Source of the DNA: Lepidurus packardi
Lineage: Eukaryota; Arthropoda; Branchiopoda; Notostraca; Triopsidae
Direction: 5' to 3'
NCBI GenBank assembly: GCA_023053545.1
Contig: JAKZAN010000005.1
Location: 2,666,001 to 2,730,000, forward strand
DNA: 64,000 nucleotides
This document shows, piece after piece, positions 11,224-23,459 of the stretch (the first letter of the stretch is position 1; each line of letters begins with the position of its first letter). The notes below the pieces were generated by a model, which was given only the letters and a program-made list of their open reading frames with translations, was not told where the DNA came from and ran no database searches. Position numbers and translations under genes: made by a program.

Positions 11224-14200
11224 TGCTGCGTTGGGCTGGGAGTTATAGACAACCGTGCTAGCGTTCGGGCGGGCTGAATAAGGCGAATCCTGCGATGACG
11301 TGGAGACCTTTTGAGGGTGATGAGTGATCACGGGCGTTTGCGTCAAAACCGGGGCCGGTACTGGAGAGTGGGCAGGTTCAGGTGAGGGGTCTAAATAAGA
11401 CGACTTATTAATAAAACGGGCAAAGTGCAACAACATTCCCACATGCTTGGAAAGATGCGACATCAAAACATAGCAACGTAAACCAATCCCCGATGGCCCA
11501 ACGAAATAAAAAGATGTGATTTTGGAGAGGAACGAAAAAAAATTGGTAACATGACTAAAAAATAAATAAAAAAAGGATATTGTTTCCAAGCTGGCAACTG
11601 AATTGAAATCTAAAAAAAAAACGGAACACGTGCTACGGTGGGGCGAACAAAATAAATCGTAGGACACGGCAAGCAAAAAAAGAAAACTTCGCAGCGTCAG
11701 AAAAAAAGACGTTTCAAGCACAGTAAACCTCGACCGGGACAAGAAAAAAAAGACTACATACAGAACAAATTCTGTGGACAATATTAAAAAAAGCTGGTAC
11801 CGTTATTCAACTTATATTCCCGGCGGAATGCTTTCTTTTTTATACAAAATTTCCCATTTCACCAACGCCAAATCATATGTTGCCTCGTCGCTAAACTATC
11901 AACTAACAGTACATTGAGCTCAGGGTTGGGGGTAAAGGATATGAACTCGTTGATGCTATTCCAACAATGGGGACAAGAAATTTCATCGTCACATTCTTCA
12001 TCAACGGCCTCTTTGCGAGCTAATTCACGGACCATTTCCTCTTTCTCGGACTCGGAACAGCTTCGCAAACGCGACTCAAGTTTGGATTTCAAAACAGTCG
12101 ATTTAATTATCACACTGTAAACGCTAGGATCAGAGCAGCTACGCCGGATTCGACAATTAACAAGATCAGGTTGGCACTCGTGCTTTGCACGGCTTGTGGT
12201 AATGTTCACATGATTCATAAACTGGAGGGCACTTGACCCATAATTTATCAGATCAAATCCAAAAGCGGATTCAAAACTCGGTCCAGACCTGATCCTGTTG
12301 TTGCCCACATGTGCGTTGCCCAACCAGGATGCTGTGCCATGTCTGGACACCTTACTGGAGAAGGGAGTACTAGTACTCGCATTGAGAATACCGTTAGCAC
12401 CCGACTTTACCACTTTATGTCTCAACTTGCCTACTGTTTGCCCATTTGTCTTGGCGAACGGGGAAGAGAAGCTTAGTTTATGACTCTGAAGTTTGGACAC
12501 CACCTTCCCACTTGGCGTTTTCGTCCCCAAAGAAAGCCTCTTGGGCTTGTTGATCTCATTGGAATTAAAATCTCGTTCCCATCTGCTGCTCGCGGTTGTA
12601 TTGAGCTTAAATTTAAGCCTACTGGGGCACAACTTGCCAACTTGTTTGGGGTCTTTAAGATTCCTCCCCGAAGAATCATTATTCCGTTCCTCTTTGCCCA
12701 ACAACAAACCAGGCTTCTCTTCACCCAAATCTAAAGCATCTATATCGGCTTTTTCCGCTTGCTTAATCAAGGCCGGACAAGTACGAGCTTTGCGAGGAGG
12801 ACGATTTGCGACGTGACGATAGCGATAGCGTAATAATAAACTTTCAATACCTTGGCTATGTCCATTTTCATTGTCTCCAGACAAAACTCTCTTCTGTTCC
12901 ATTGCGGCTTTCTTTTCCAAATCGCCATGATATGCCACATTACTGCAATCAAAAACAATAATTAAATCACCTTTCCTTTTGTAAAAAAAATATCTTAATT
13001 GTAGTGCGACAAGTAAAACCCATCAACTTGATTTAACATGCTAGTTACCTCATGCTAGTAATTTTCTTTTTCTGAGTTTAAAAGACTAACTGGTTGTCGA
13101 CAAAACTGATGGGAAATTAAGTGGTATAGAAAGGAAATTGAGAAAAGTGGTACAGAAAGGAGATTTTAAGCAAGAAATTGATATTGTGACGTCAAGAGCA
13201 AAAACTTTTTAAAATTATCTTCTCATCTGAAACTTTTTGTCAGAAAAAAGTAGTTTTTAAGGCTCCCGTACACTGAAGCTCGCATAGGCGGTTAGCATGG
13301 GAAATTTCGGAACAACTTTCCTGGAAATTTTTGTGACAGTAAACTTGAGCTTGCTAACAGGTAGTGCACAATCAATGCACGATTTTTATAGTGAGTAATA
13401 AATTAGCCCTATGCAAACGAAGTTTGCAACTATCAGAAATTCGTTGCCTAAGAATCGGTCCTTGGGTTGTGCACTAGCTGGTAACAAAGCGCAACTTTTT
13501 GTTATAGTTTGCTTTCAAATCTGACAAGCCGTTTTCGAGATATCTTGTTCCGAAAGTTCGACGACTTGCTTTCGGATATTGTACTGCCACAACAAATCGT
13601 GACCAGTTGTACTTTTCAGAACCAAAACAAGCGTAGAAACTTTGCCGGCAATTAACTATCTATTTCTTTATTTACTTTCTTACGCAAGGCTTCGGCAAAA
13701 CCATAACAAACATCAGAGCCATCTGTGGCTGCTTCCCATCATTAAGCTAAGGTATACGGGAGCCTTAATGTAAAAAAGTACTTTCTATTTGCTTTTCTGT
13801 TTTGAAAAGGTTGGCACTATCTTCTGGTTAAGCAGTAGGATACGCTTTTTTATAACGTCTTTACGGTTTTCTCAATTACCTTATAATTTTCGAAGTTGCT
13901 TTAATCCGTAAGGTTTCGGGGTCGTCCGCGACTTGCGTAAATTTACCTTTGGCTTTTTCAAACTCGGCATGGTATTGTACCTAGATATGATAAATAGGTA
14001 TCAAAAAATCTCTAAGGAAGTTTAATTTGTCATTTCTTTTTTTACTTGAGATTGCAGTTTCGTATTCTCAGCCAAACGTCGCATTTCGGGAGTCTCTGTC
14101 ATCGTGGTAGCTTTCGCCTTGGGAATATGCCTATTAATTAAGAAATGCTCATTAAATAAGTTATGAATGTCATTTTAGACAAAGACACAGGAACTTACGC

Positions 14201-14533
14201 TTCACAATAAGGTAGCTTATTAAATCCTTTGTAAGTTTTCATATTGAGAGTCATCGCACATTCCTGACATCTGAAGCACGCTTTGTGCCATGTCTAAACG
14301 GAGGAAAAATAAGGGGGAAATGCAAATGAATAACATACGGGCGGATTCCAGCATTCTTCGATTCAATCACCCAATCAGAATTTCATAACAAATCTATAAA
14401 CAAAGACACATTGTAAAGCTATGGGCTGGCTGACGTCTCTACTCCTCTGCTTTGATGAGTTTCTTCCTGTAAATTTAGCACAGCCAAACAAGCTTACGTG
14501 GATGACACACTGTCTCTACATTTTTTTCTGTCT

Positions 14534-14566
<33 letters not shown>

Positions 14567-15558
14567 AAAACGACTCAGTTTTAGTACCGTCAAAGAGATA
14601 GAGAAAGCAAAGAATTGAGACTTGAAGGTATAGGTCTTACGGGGGTCTCACCTAAATATAGGCGAAACACGCTTGCTCTACCTCAAAAGCAATAACTTGA
14701 AAGTTGTCTGTACTCGCCCAACGACTGCAGACAACGAGGGTGAGTAGTCTAAAATCGGCTCAGATGCCATGATTAGACTAGAGCACTGAATTTTCTTAAC
14801 TGACTGCCCGACAGTATTCCAAACGATCCCCGAAAGTTAACGGTTTGGACTCAAGTGAGTAAGGAATGAATCTTTTTTGGGGTAAATAATTATCACAAAA
14901 ATTTTCTTTCTGCCCGCTTCTTTAGTATTAGACACGAGAAAGAAAAGGAAGGCGGCCCACCTGTAGCTACAGTAACTTTATCTTATCGTTTCTATCAGAA
15001 CAAATATAGTATTTGCATTAGCAAACGACTTGACAAATGATGAGATGATTTCTTATCTATGCCAACAATTTAGTGCAAAGATCATACGCCTGGAACAGAA
15101 AACCGCAACGTTGCTTCTGGGGAAACATTGCTGATCCTAGCGGAATGGGTTACTTTGGAATTAGGAAGTAAAGCATAGTAGAACATCAACCAGGCTTGTT
15201 ATTTGCATATTGAGGTCAGATGGCAATGATGCCATGCATAGACACGCATTGCGCTCATCAGGGAGGTGGGGAGAGTCTTTTTCATCTTAAATTCCATTTG
15301 CATTAGCGAGACAAATTCAATTAACAACAGCTTAAGCCCAAATTGCCACTTCTGGCTTTCATAATCAAGGCAGAATGCGAATAAGATGAAGTATCTTTTT
15401 GTGCCCTTACAAGGAGCACACACACGGTTAACCTGGAAAAAGCAGAGTGACCAGGAAAAGCTTAAGGACCAACCCACAAAAGTTTTTACCTTATCTAAGC
15501 ACTTTAATTCTTCTATGGGGTACACGGGTTTATCACATCTCGAGCACTTTTTGTTCAT
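9603..15558 (-). CDS. Lasp: Lasp: LIM and SH3 domain actin-binding protein
   Basis: Coding exons in transcript order are 15558-15490, 14293-14199, 14130-14046, 13980-13880, 12942-12725, 11390-11223, 10285-9882 and 9779-9603. They total 1317 nt, 438 aa, with all phases agreeing. Exons 1-3 encode a LIM zinc-binding domain ([14 protein letters not shown], then [15 protein letters not shown]). Exons 3-5 carry two nebulin-type repeats ([15 protein letters not shown] and [17 protein letters not shown]). A proline-rich linker and a very glutamine-rich exon follow (CAG/CAA runs, 9.98-10.19 kb). The SH3 domain starts [17 protein letters not shown] and ends [13 protein letters not shown] at the stop. 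Lasp binds F-actin through the nebulin repeats and partners through SH3, at muscle Z-lines and focal contacts. The donor at 12725 (TTTGG/gtgaag) was chosen because it alone gives the phase needed by the next exon, so that junction is the least certain. Confidence 0.9.
9974..10191 (-). repeat. Glutamine-codon repeat in Lasp linker
   Basis: Imperfect CAG/CAA repeats in frame with Lasp encode runs of glutamine broken by AYQ and MYQ units. The poly-Leu and poly-Ala frames on the other strand are their shadows. Confidence 0.9.
10671..11124. mobile_element. TTAA-flanked MITE, copy 1 (in a Lasp intron)
   Basis: A 454-bp element bounded by TTAA at 10671-10674 and 11121-11124. Its ends are inverted: it starts TTAAGGCTCCCGTATA and ends CGAGAGCCTTAA. 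It has no coding capacity. Its interior (CAGATGGCACTGATGTTTGT, GCCTTGCGTAAGAAA) recurs in copies 2 and 3. Confidence 0.8.
11195..11220. repeat. Poly-T tract
   Basis: An uninterrupted T run just downstream, on the minus strand, of the donor at 11223 in a Lasp intron. Open frames through it read as poly-Lys and are artefacts. Confidence 0.9.
11859..12942 (-). CDS. Lasp: Lasp: long alternative 3' coding exon
   Basis: The nebulin-repeat exon stays open for 1084 nt to a stop at 11859. If the donor at 12725 is skipped, a 477-aa isoform results that lacks the Q-rich linker and SH3 domain. The extra ~287 residues are basic and serine-rich ([28 protein letters not shown]). They contain an acidic stretch and a CPHCW motif near the end ([16 protein letters not shown]). 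I recognise no domain in this part. An open frame this long in AT-rich DNA, continuous with the upstream coding frame, argues that it is translated. It could instead be a longer internal exon using a downstream donor. Confidence 0.6.
13257..13768. mobile_element. TTAA-flanked MITE, copy 2 (in a Lasp intron)
   Basis: A 512-bp non-coding element, inverted relative to copies 1 and 3. It is bounded by TTAA at 13257-13260 and 13765-13768, with terminal inverted repeats GGCTCCCGTA and TACGGGAGCC. It sits in the 937-bp Lasp intron 12943-13879. The TTAA target and short inverted ends suggest mobilisation by a piggyBac-type transposase (inference). Confidence 0.85.
14537..14564. repeat. Poly-A tract
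   Basis: A homopolymer run in the first long Lasp intron (14294-15489). That intron otherwise shows nothing recognisable. Confidence 0.85.
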
Positions 15559-16018
15559 GGCTATAAAATTACACTTTCCTTTTTCCGAACGGAAAAGCTT
15601 CTTAACGTGTAAATCAAAAAACCAAAATGCTGAGAAATGGACAATGAACAGAACACAAGCATAGACCAACCTAGCCACCCACCAACTTGACAACTAAAAA
15701 CTGCCAAACTCCAACTAGAAGCGCCTCCCAACGAGAAAGAGTCGCAACTCCTGAGAGCGCCAGCTTCCAAACACGTGTTTTTGGCACAAGCTTCAGCTTT
15801 TGAACTCTCGACTGATTCAAGTTTCAGTTTTTGAACTCTTGGACTTTTTCTTTCTGCGTTTTTTTTTTTTACATTGAGTTTGATAACAAGATTGTCTAAA
15901 CTTTATAACATCGAGTTGAGAGTCGATAACGCTTGTTGTGTATTTCATAAAATTAAAATAAATTTCCAATGCTACGAGTCTGTAAGAGATAAGTCGGCAC
16001 AGGAAGCATTTCGTTCTT

Positions 16019-16422
16019 TTAGTAAGTTGAGCCAGAGCTTGTATCGACTTTAGCTACTTTCACGGTTTGACCATCTACTTGATAAGCATAGGCTGACTCT
16101 ACGCGATACGGGGTACGGTTGACGGATTCATATCTATACAGAAAAAGATTAGAGCCTGTGTATGTTATAGTCGAACTGAATTACCTCAAAGCCGTCACGT
16201 AATCTGTTTTACCATTACGGTACACGGGATGCTGTGCGGGTGTTCCCAAAGGAGGTAAGGAAGGAGCTCCATACGCACTATATGCGTTAACTGCGGCGAA
16301 AGTTGCTACTATCAAAGCGAGAACAAGTACCTGAGGGAGAGGGGAAAAATAACTTAACTTGGAAAAGCAAAACAATAATTAAGTTTTTTTCCTTTTTTTT
16401 TTACCCAAATGCGGACTGCCAT
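16019..16422 (-). CDS. Small secreted protein (unrecognised)
   Basis: Three exons, 16422-16405, 16330-16185 and 16133-16019, give 92 aa with consistent phases. The N-terminus is a clear signal peptide (MAVRIWVLVLALIVATFAAVNA) with likely cleavage after VNA. The mature part begins YSAYGAPSLPPLGTPAQ. It is about 70 residues, rich in Tyr, Ser, Pro and Val, has no cysteine, and ends in SSGSTY. A TATA-like box lies upstream. The short first exon ending just inside the signal peptide is typical of arthropod cuticular and other secreted proteins. I do not see a chitin-binding RR consensus, so calling it cuticular would be a guess. Confidence 0.8.
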
Positions 16423-16510
16423 GGTAGCGTCTTAGGACAGTAATACTTTTTTGTCTCTTAAACCTAAAAGGAGCGGAGTGCGAGTGGGTCCTCCAAAGCA
16501 ATGTAGAGGC

Positions 16511-16517
16511 TTATATA
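16511..16517 (-). promoter_or_regulatory. TATA box of the small secreted protein gene
   Basis: TATATAA on the minus strand, about 90 nt upstream of the ATG at 16422, within gactatataagcc. The position fits a core promoter with a 5' UTR of roughly 60 nt. Confidence 0.6.
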
Positions 16518-16529
16518 GTCCAAACCAAC

Positions 16530-18721
16530 AGGTAATATGTTATCTGAAGTGTAACGGGTCACTCAGGTGAAGACGAGAAGTACAGCTAAAGAATCCAAAA
16601 CCCAACACGCCCTAGAAATAGCCATAAAAATGTAACACAAGTCCATTACCAAAAATAAAGCATGAAGGCTCACTTGGCACCGAAATTATTAAGGAAAAAA
16701 ATAATAAAAAATAATTCATTCTTTTTACAAAGTAAGCAAACCAAGCAGACCACGAACTTTAAATTTTTGCCTCACTTAATGCTCAACGAGATAAATTAAA
16801 AGAAATAAGTGAAAGTATTCATTTTTCTTTTAAAAAAATAATAATAATGAAGGGCCCCTTCTTAACGTGCAGCAATGACCAGGGCAAGGACACCGGGGAA
16901 AGTGTAAGTTAATGTCCATCCTTCCACGAATGCTCTAGCGGGACCAAGGACAGCTCCAGATTGTCATAAAAAAGTGTATGCCCGGAATAGATCGTGTAGA
17001 ATTCGACGCGGTACACCAGCACTCTTCTGTTAACTTTCAAACTACAGAGCCATAAAGTCTGAAACAACAAGTTTTCTCACAACACCATCGAGGTTCTTAC
17101 TACGCTAAACCAATTTACCACGTTAGAGTCAACCAGGTGAGAAAGCTTTTGAAGGAGAAGACAAAAAGGGAAATCAAACATTGTGCCTTAACGATGTCGA
17201 CGTCGTAAGAAGATACAAAGTGTACAGCAACATACTCATTTGTATTCTATTCAGCTTAATTCTTTTATGCAAATGTAATTTTATATAGAAGACAGCAATA
17301 ATTTATAAGAAAGGTTTGCGGGGGAGCCAGCTTCCCACAAGAAGATGAATACTATTAACGATTTCTTCTTTGTTACCTTATTTGTTGGTAAAATAAGGAA
17401 GTACCCGGTACGTGAGTTGAACATCAGACAAGCAATGTCGTATCTTTTAAGGCTGTGGCTTAAAATAGTCTACTAATTTTTTCCAACAACTCGAGGCTTT
17501 AAAACTTCTGTAGCCTCGTCGTAATGTCGGCAGTATTTGGAGGCTCTGCGGCTTGTTTTTGTCTGAAAGGTTTCCCAAGAAATTGACGCACTACGAGACA
17601 TATGCATAAAATCTGTGTTAAACGTCCAAACACGTCGCTTCATGTTAGAATAAGAATATCCTAGCATTTTACGAAGCAGAACAGAGAAAACGAAAAAAAA
17701 TATTCTTAGCCGCGACCGCGTAAACGAGAGTAGTTTGATCAATCAATGTCGGGACAACTTCCAAGCTCCATCCCTGAATAAATAGCTCAATTTACGGTAC
17801 GCTTAACGAACGTCACCAATGGCACGCTTGCCCCCTTTCTAATGCTAATACCAACCGAAGGACTTCTACAAGAAATAAAAACACACAAAAATAGATATAA
17901 AGATCTTCTACTTTTATCGTTGGTAGAGTTTCCGGAAGATGTCTATTGTTGCCAAGCTTCAAGACTGAGCAATATCCTCCTATTCCATAACCAGGAACAC
18001 ACTTTGCCATACAAATCCAATATGTGGCTTTTCCGCTTTCAGTCAATTGTCGAAGTAGAGCAAACGGGGCCAACTGGTTGCTTCCACATGGACCAATTGT
18101 AACGACAGCATGATACAAAAGAGGTCTCTCCTATTAAGATAAAACTGTAAAAATGTTGGTGTGATGTAGAATATTTCGAGAATAGCAATATAGCAAGGTA
18201 TCTTACTTGTGTATACTAGTGTTACCTTGTGTACTCGTATTATTACTTGTATACTCGCATTTTCCTTGGCCGGAGTTGTTTTCGTTTTATTAGCAGCCAA
18301 TTTTATCCCTCTTCTTCATGTCGTGTCCACGTTCTGACTATAAGGATCATGTCTTAAGCCTCTCTCAACATTTTTCTCTCAATGTCGTGGTAAAGAGGCT
18401 AAAACGGTATCCAACCAAACTTATAGGCTATGCTTAAAGAGCTTTATAGTGAGGTTGTTAAAAGAGACATGTTGACGTAAACAACTCTGTAAAAAGTCAA
18501 AGGATATATAAGTAGAGAAAATTCTAATGATGTTCCTGGGTGTACAGAATAGCTTGCTGAGGGCCCTTTTTTAAAGGTGCATATATGTAATGAAGCAGTG
18601 TCACAGGCTAACGCCCTTGGTATTATAAATATTCAAGAGATGCCCTGCCAGGTTAAATGAGCCACGTTTTGGAGTCTAATACATGCTGCTGTGTGCAGAT
18701 ATTGACACTATCAGTAAACTT
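16530..18721. other. Intergenic region, no firm gene
   Basis: A 2.2-kb spacer between two minus-strand genes. Possible coding scraps on the minus strand near 16.86-17.09 kb and 17.81-18.12 kb (see findings) lack a verifiable start or splice chain. Confidence 0.5.
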
Positions 18722-20285
18722 TCACCGTGCTGCATGTGTCTTCATGAGGGTGGGATCCTTATTCTTGTCCGTATTAAGGGAAGTGTTGCTGGTCGATTTC
18801 GGTCCCACAGCGTGCACGTTTCTGCCCCTATTATACTCCGACGCCGGATGTCTTATTAGACGGAAACTTCCCCCACTACCTAGTCTATGATCTCGACTAT
18901 CAGGCACAGAACACAAATCATTCATTCTGCCCGGCCCTCCTCCTCCTCGTCCTACTCTTAACACGCCTGTCGATGTCGCGCCTGTCGTCAGTCGAGCGCA
19001 AATCGTGGAAGAGCGACGAAGATCGTGCCACGTAGTCGAACCTATGAGACTGTCTTCACGGAGATTCTCCGGCGATCCTGCCCGCCCTGACAATGTCCTC
19101 CGGAGTTTGAATTGACAAAAGTACTTTAAAAAAAGCCTCTTGAACTTCTCGCCGAAGATGCAGTAGATCACAAAGTTCACCGATGAATTAACCGTAACCA
19201 GGAGATTGGACGACCGTACCTGTTTGGGCATGAAAATGTAATCATATTACAGCTCTTCGTTACATGTCCTGACTTTATCGACCTACGTACCATTTCATCG
19301 ACGAACACACCCACAGCTTCCAATATATTGTTGACTAGGGCCAAGATATTGCAGATGAAGAACACCACCACCACGCACAACAGCATTATCGCTAGACCAA
19401 TCTCGCGTTTCTGGGAGTTGGTTAATCGCGTTCGTTCCCTGTTGGCTTTCCTTACCTAAATAAGAAAAATTTAAATTAAAACAATAATCTAGGATTAAAC
19501 TTGTGGGAAGCCTTTCAAACGCTAAAGCGTATTACCTGCTTGTAAATGGCAGTATTGAGGATCGCCAAGGAAGCGAACGGGAGAATGTACATGACAATGA
19601 AGTACATCCAGGTGATGTAGACGGTGACGTATATAGAATTGCTCCGTAAAGCTGATGGACTAACTTGATAGACGGTGGTGTTGTGCTCCGGTACATACTT
19701 GGCAGTGCGGTCTACTTCCCAGAACCGAGGCAGATTATAGATAACAGAGAAGAGTCCAATAGCAAAAACGGCCGACCGAGCTCTTCCGTACGTGCACCAT
19801 GATCTAGCTCGCAACGGGTGGCATACGGCTACGTAGCGTTCAATGGTCACCGTAAACGTGAAGTAGACGGAACCCGTCTGGGCAATCAAGCCGATGGGGT
19901 ACGTGTATGGGGTAATGTTCGGAAAAACAGCCCAATAATAGTAAGTTCCCCAGCCTGTGTATTTGTAAATGGAAGGCAGTGCGAACATGAGTATGGAAGT
20001 GAGCAATAAAACTACGTCGTAACTGGCTAGGCCGATTAAGATGACATTTAAAGATGAGCGCATTTGCGGTCGGGACAAGATAAATATCGTAATTCCGTTG
20101 CCGACCAGTCCCAGGATCCCGACTAGCAGGAGAAGCACTCCACTGACCACAAACTCGAAGAAAATCAACGGCTCATGAGGCTCCAGATGAATGGTATGCG
20201 GAGGCACAGTACTACTTGAAAGTTCCTGCCAAACCTGGCTCCTGTTGAAGTCGGTAGGCATTGCGAAAACCTCGTTAGTAGCCAT
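18722..20285 (-). CDS. FMRFaR: FMRFamide-receptor-like class A GPCR
   Basis: Exons 20285-19536, 19455-19291 and 19219-18722 join in phase 0 to give 470 aa. Seven hydrophobic segments are visible. TM1 has the GN pair (LVGNGITIFILSRP, residues ~60-73). The DRY motif is ERYVAVCHPL (residues 149-158). TM6 follows a conserved cytoplasmic QKREIGLAIMLLCVVVVFF. TM7 has NSSVNFVIY in place of NPxxY, leading into helix 8 FGEKFKRLF. N-glycosylation sites occur near the N-terminus (NRS) and in ECL2 (NTT). This pattern matches arthropod FMRFamide receptors, plasma-membrane neuropeptide receptors signalling through G proteins. The C-tail is Ser/Arg/Gly-rich. A decayed paralogue lies at 32.8-34.3 kb. The exact ligand cannot be read from sequence. 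Confidence 0.88.
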
Positions 20286-21904
20286 AGTAATGGGATTCCA
20301 CCCAAAATACTCTTATTCTTGTGCCAGATTTCTGCCCGCTAACTTCGATTTCCTCAATTCATTGGCACAACAATGCAGGAACCAATTTCCGCTTCTTATT
20401 CAAGTGACAGTTCTTTCCAAAGCTGCTAATCCGGTTTTCTCTTCTCTTTCATAAAAGGATTTGGTAGAGAAGGGCATTCTTCTTCCTGTATTATATGAAA
20501 GAAATGGAATATTAAGAAAATGTCACGCTTCAAACAGACCACATCTTAGCTTGCATTCAGTTTCACCAGACCACCTCAGATCTCATTAAGGATTCAACAG
20601 AATGTAGAAAGCTTGTTGGCAACGAGGAACATCCTTTTCTTTTAGCACGTTAATGAAATTAATCCAAGTCATATTGCTAAAATAAAGCTAGTATGGTCTG
20701 CCCCTAGAGTCTAAAAGGATTTCGGGTTTATTTCGGTACTTTAATGGAGCTGCCACAAGCTCGGCGTGGAGTAAAAATTCATTGACGCGTTCGAGGTTTC
20801 GTTACTGCAGATTAGAGCTAGTCTGTAGTTTGCGAAAGAGACTGTGAAAGGACTTATATGGAGGGATTACGGTGACATACGGTCAGCAGAAAGACGGAAA
20901 AAGCAGGAAGATTAAGAGCATCCAATAAGAAGTCATTTGCCAGCTCCTTCTTCACATAACAAAAGCCCTGTGAAAGAACTTCCCGTTCTGTAGCTTCATC
21001 CTTTCAATATAAGCTGCGAAGGATCTACAGTTTCAGACTTTTTCCTTTTTCTGTGATTCAATTTTCTCTTCTTTTTTGTTTGTGTTCTTTCAGTTTCCGA
21101 TTCTTTAGGTGACTTTAGGTGTTATTTCAGTTCCCGATTCATCGCTTTGCGGCTGTTATCGCTCTTAATTGATGACATAAAGCATTCACCGCTCGAGTAT
21201 TGACAAGCGAAATTCTTCTTTACGTATTTTTTTTTTCACTCGACCTTAGGAGCTCTTGGCCCACATTCAAGGACATTCCTGATTTACCAGCTCATATTTG
21301 CTCAACATGTTTTTTTCGTTCCCTCAATCGATAGAGTAATCTTGCAGAAAACAAGCAAAAGTAGGCGCAGTTTGACGTCGTAACACGGATTTCTGCTTGC
21401 CGTATGTTGCAAGACTTCGATTTTGCATCATCACAGCTATAACAAAAAGCCTTTTTGTGGGTGAAGGGACGCTTATTTTGCAAGTTGATGACTCGCATGT
21501 AGCCATCCATTTCGGCAGCCCTTGACATATCTTCTATATGCATTTGAAAACGGCTTTGACCAGGTTAAAAGAAACGAAAGTGTGGCATTCTGAGATTTTC
21601 TGAGTTAGATACATTTTGCCCCACAATGAAATATTTATGACATGACGGGGAAAAAAGAACCTTGGCGGTCAATACAAGAACGAGAAAGCTTTCCAGAAAA
21701 CAAATTACGAATGCTTCAACACTCAACCCAATCAATTACAAAGCCTTTGAGCAATGTCCGCTATCTAAGATACCATTCCGCTTACTAGAATCCTTCACAT
21801 TTTTGGATATACACCATATAGTTTAGCTTATTCATACTAACCGCCAATGGAAACATTCTTGGCCACGTATTTGATGTGATTGGAAATTTTATTTACCGTA
21901 CTAC

Positions 21905-22052
21905 TAATTGATTGTGCAAAGGACGAGTTCTGCATTACCTACTATTATGCGCAAGTTTACTCTCCATTTCTCATAACATGTATTGGTTTTCGCAAAAAGT
22001 TGTTCTAAAATTCCCCATGCTAACCGCCTACACGAGCTAAGCTACACTAGAT
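21905..22052. mobile_element. Truncated MITE fragment
   Basis: Shares the terminal part of the TTAA MITE family (AATTCCCCATGCTAACCGCCT, then CACGAGCTAAG) but lacks the other end and both intact TTAA borders. Confidence 0.6.
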
Positions 22053-22948
22053 GCTATCGCTTAACAACATGCCTAACATGTAGAAAAATCCGTTTGAATT
22101 TGTCACTCCGAAATAAGCTATGAGTTACGAGGAAACACGAGTTATGACGTTCGTTTATCAAGGCGTAGAGCTAAGAGTATAAAAACTAGATTCTGTGGAC
22201 CTGAGAAGTGTATTCTGTGGTCTAAGAGTTTGGTCGCTCCAAACTACAAAATTCCTTTGCCAACATATATCCAATTTCCTCTTGTCAAGGGCAGAAACTT
22301 TTGCATTTCATTATTTTGAGAAGCGATCAATCATCACTAATAGGACAACGGGATAGAGGATCAACATATAAGAAATCCGACAAGACTGTCTCTTTACCTT
22401 TTATTAAATAAGTTAGTGATGATTTTTTTTTTAAGAAAAGCTTGCCTAGCTTAAAATATCTTAAGTTACAGAATTTTAGCACAGAATTTACATAAGAAAC
22501 ATACTATGAATCGGAACAGCGGTTGTCTGATTATTCACATAGTTGAATACATGAAAGGGCACACGTTGATTTCTCAACAAAATTGTAAATGCAAAAACAC
22601 GAAAAAAAAATTCGCATTCCTTGGGAGTAAACACCTGATTTTCACTAGAGAAATCATGTTTTAGAATTATATGAAAATGGTGCGACTTCTCATGTAAATT
22701 TACACGAAAATACTGCGTTTTTTCAACAAGAAATCACGTATTTTACACGTTAAATGGCATTGCAAGATAGCAGTTTTCATACCAATTAGAAAGTAGAAAA
22801 TCACCTGATTATCAGCTTATATTATATGAGAAATGTCTCAACTAAGAATCAACTGAAAACGTGTCGGATTTTTAACGATTTGAGTTCGGATTTTGGTGTC
22901 TGTCAGTGATTATAATGCATTATAATGCATCAAAGATGCTAAATCGAT

Positions 22949-23459
22949 TTAAAGCTCCGGTATGCTTGAGCTTAATGATGGGAAACAGCCACAGATGGCA
23001 CTGATGTTTGTTATGGTTTTGCCGAAGCCTTGCGTAAGAAAATAAAAAGAAAGAAATAGATAGCTAAACTTTCGCTTGTTTGATTCTGGAAAACAACTTT
23101 ATCACCACAGTTGGCTTTAGCAGCACAATATCTCAAATCAAGTCGTAAGAAGATTTCTCGAAAACGGCATGTCAGATTTGAAAGCAATATAAAACAAAAG
23201 TTTTCTTTTGTTAGCAGCTAGTGTACAACCAAAGGATATACATTTTTAGGCAACTTATTTCTCATAGTTGCAAACTTCCTTTGCATATTGCTAAATGTAT
23301 TACTCACTTGAAAAAAATGCATTACCTGTTAGAAAGCTCAAGATTACTGTCAAAGAATTTGTTCACGAAACATAGGCTACTGGTTTTCTCAAAAAGTTTT
23401 TCCGAACTTTCGCTATCTTTCTAACCACCTATACCGAGCGAAGGTATACAGAGCTATAA
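22949..23459. mobile_element. TTAA-flanked MITE, copy 3
   Basis: A ~511-bp element in the same orientation as copy 1. It starts TTAAAGCTCCGGTATG and shares the interior CACAGATGGCACTGATGTTT and GCCTTGCGTAAGAAA blocks. The right end (GGTATACAGAGCTATAAT) is degraded, so only the left TTAA is intact. Confidence 0.75.

Noticed and set aside
11149-11781. 210-codon minus frame with a poly-Lys run
   Set aside because: Runs through a poly-T tract and introns; only 11390-11223 within it is a real Lasp exon.
16860-17090. Minus-strand peptide-like reads (e.g. FVEGWTLTYTFPGVLALV)
   Set aside because: No start, no good acceptor and competing open frames; too short to call.
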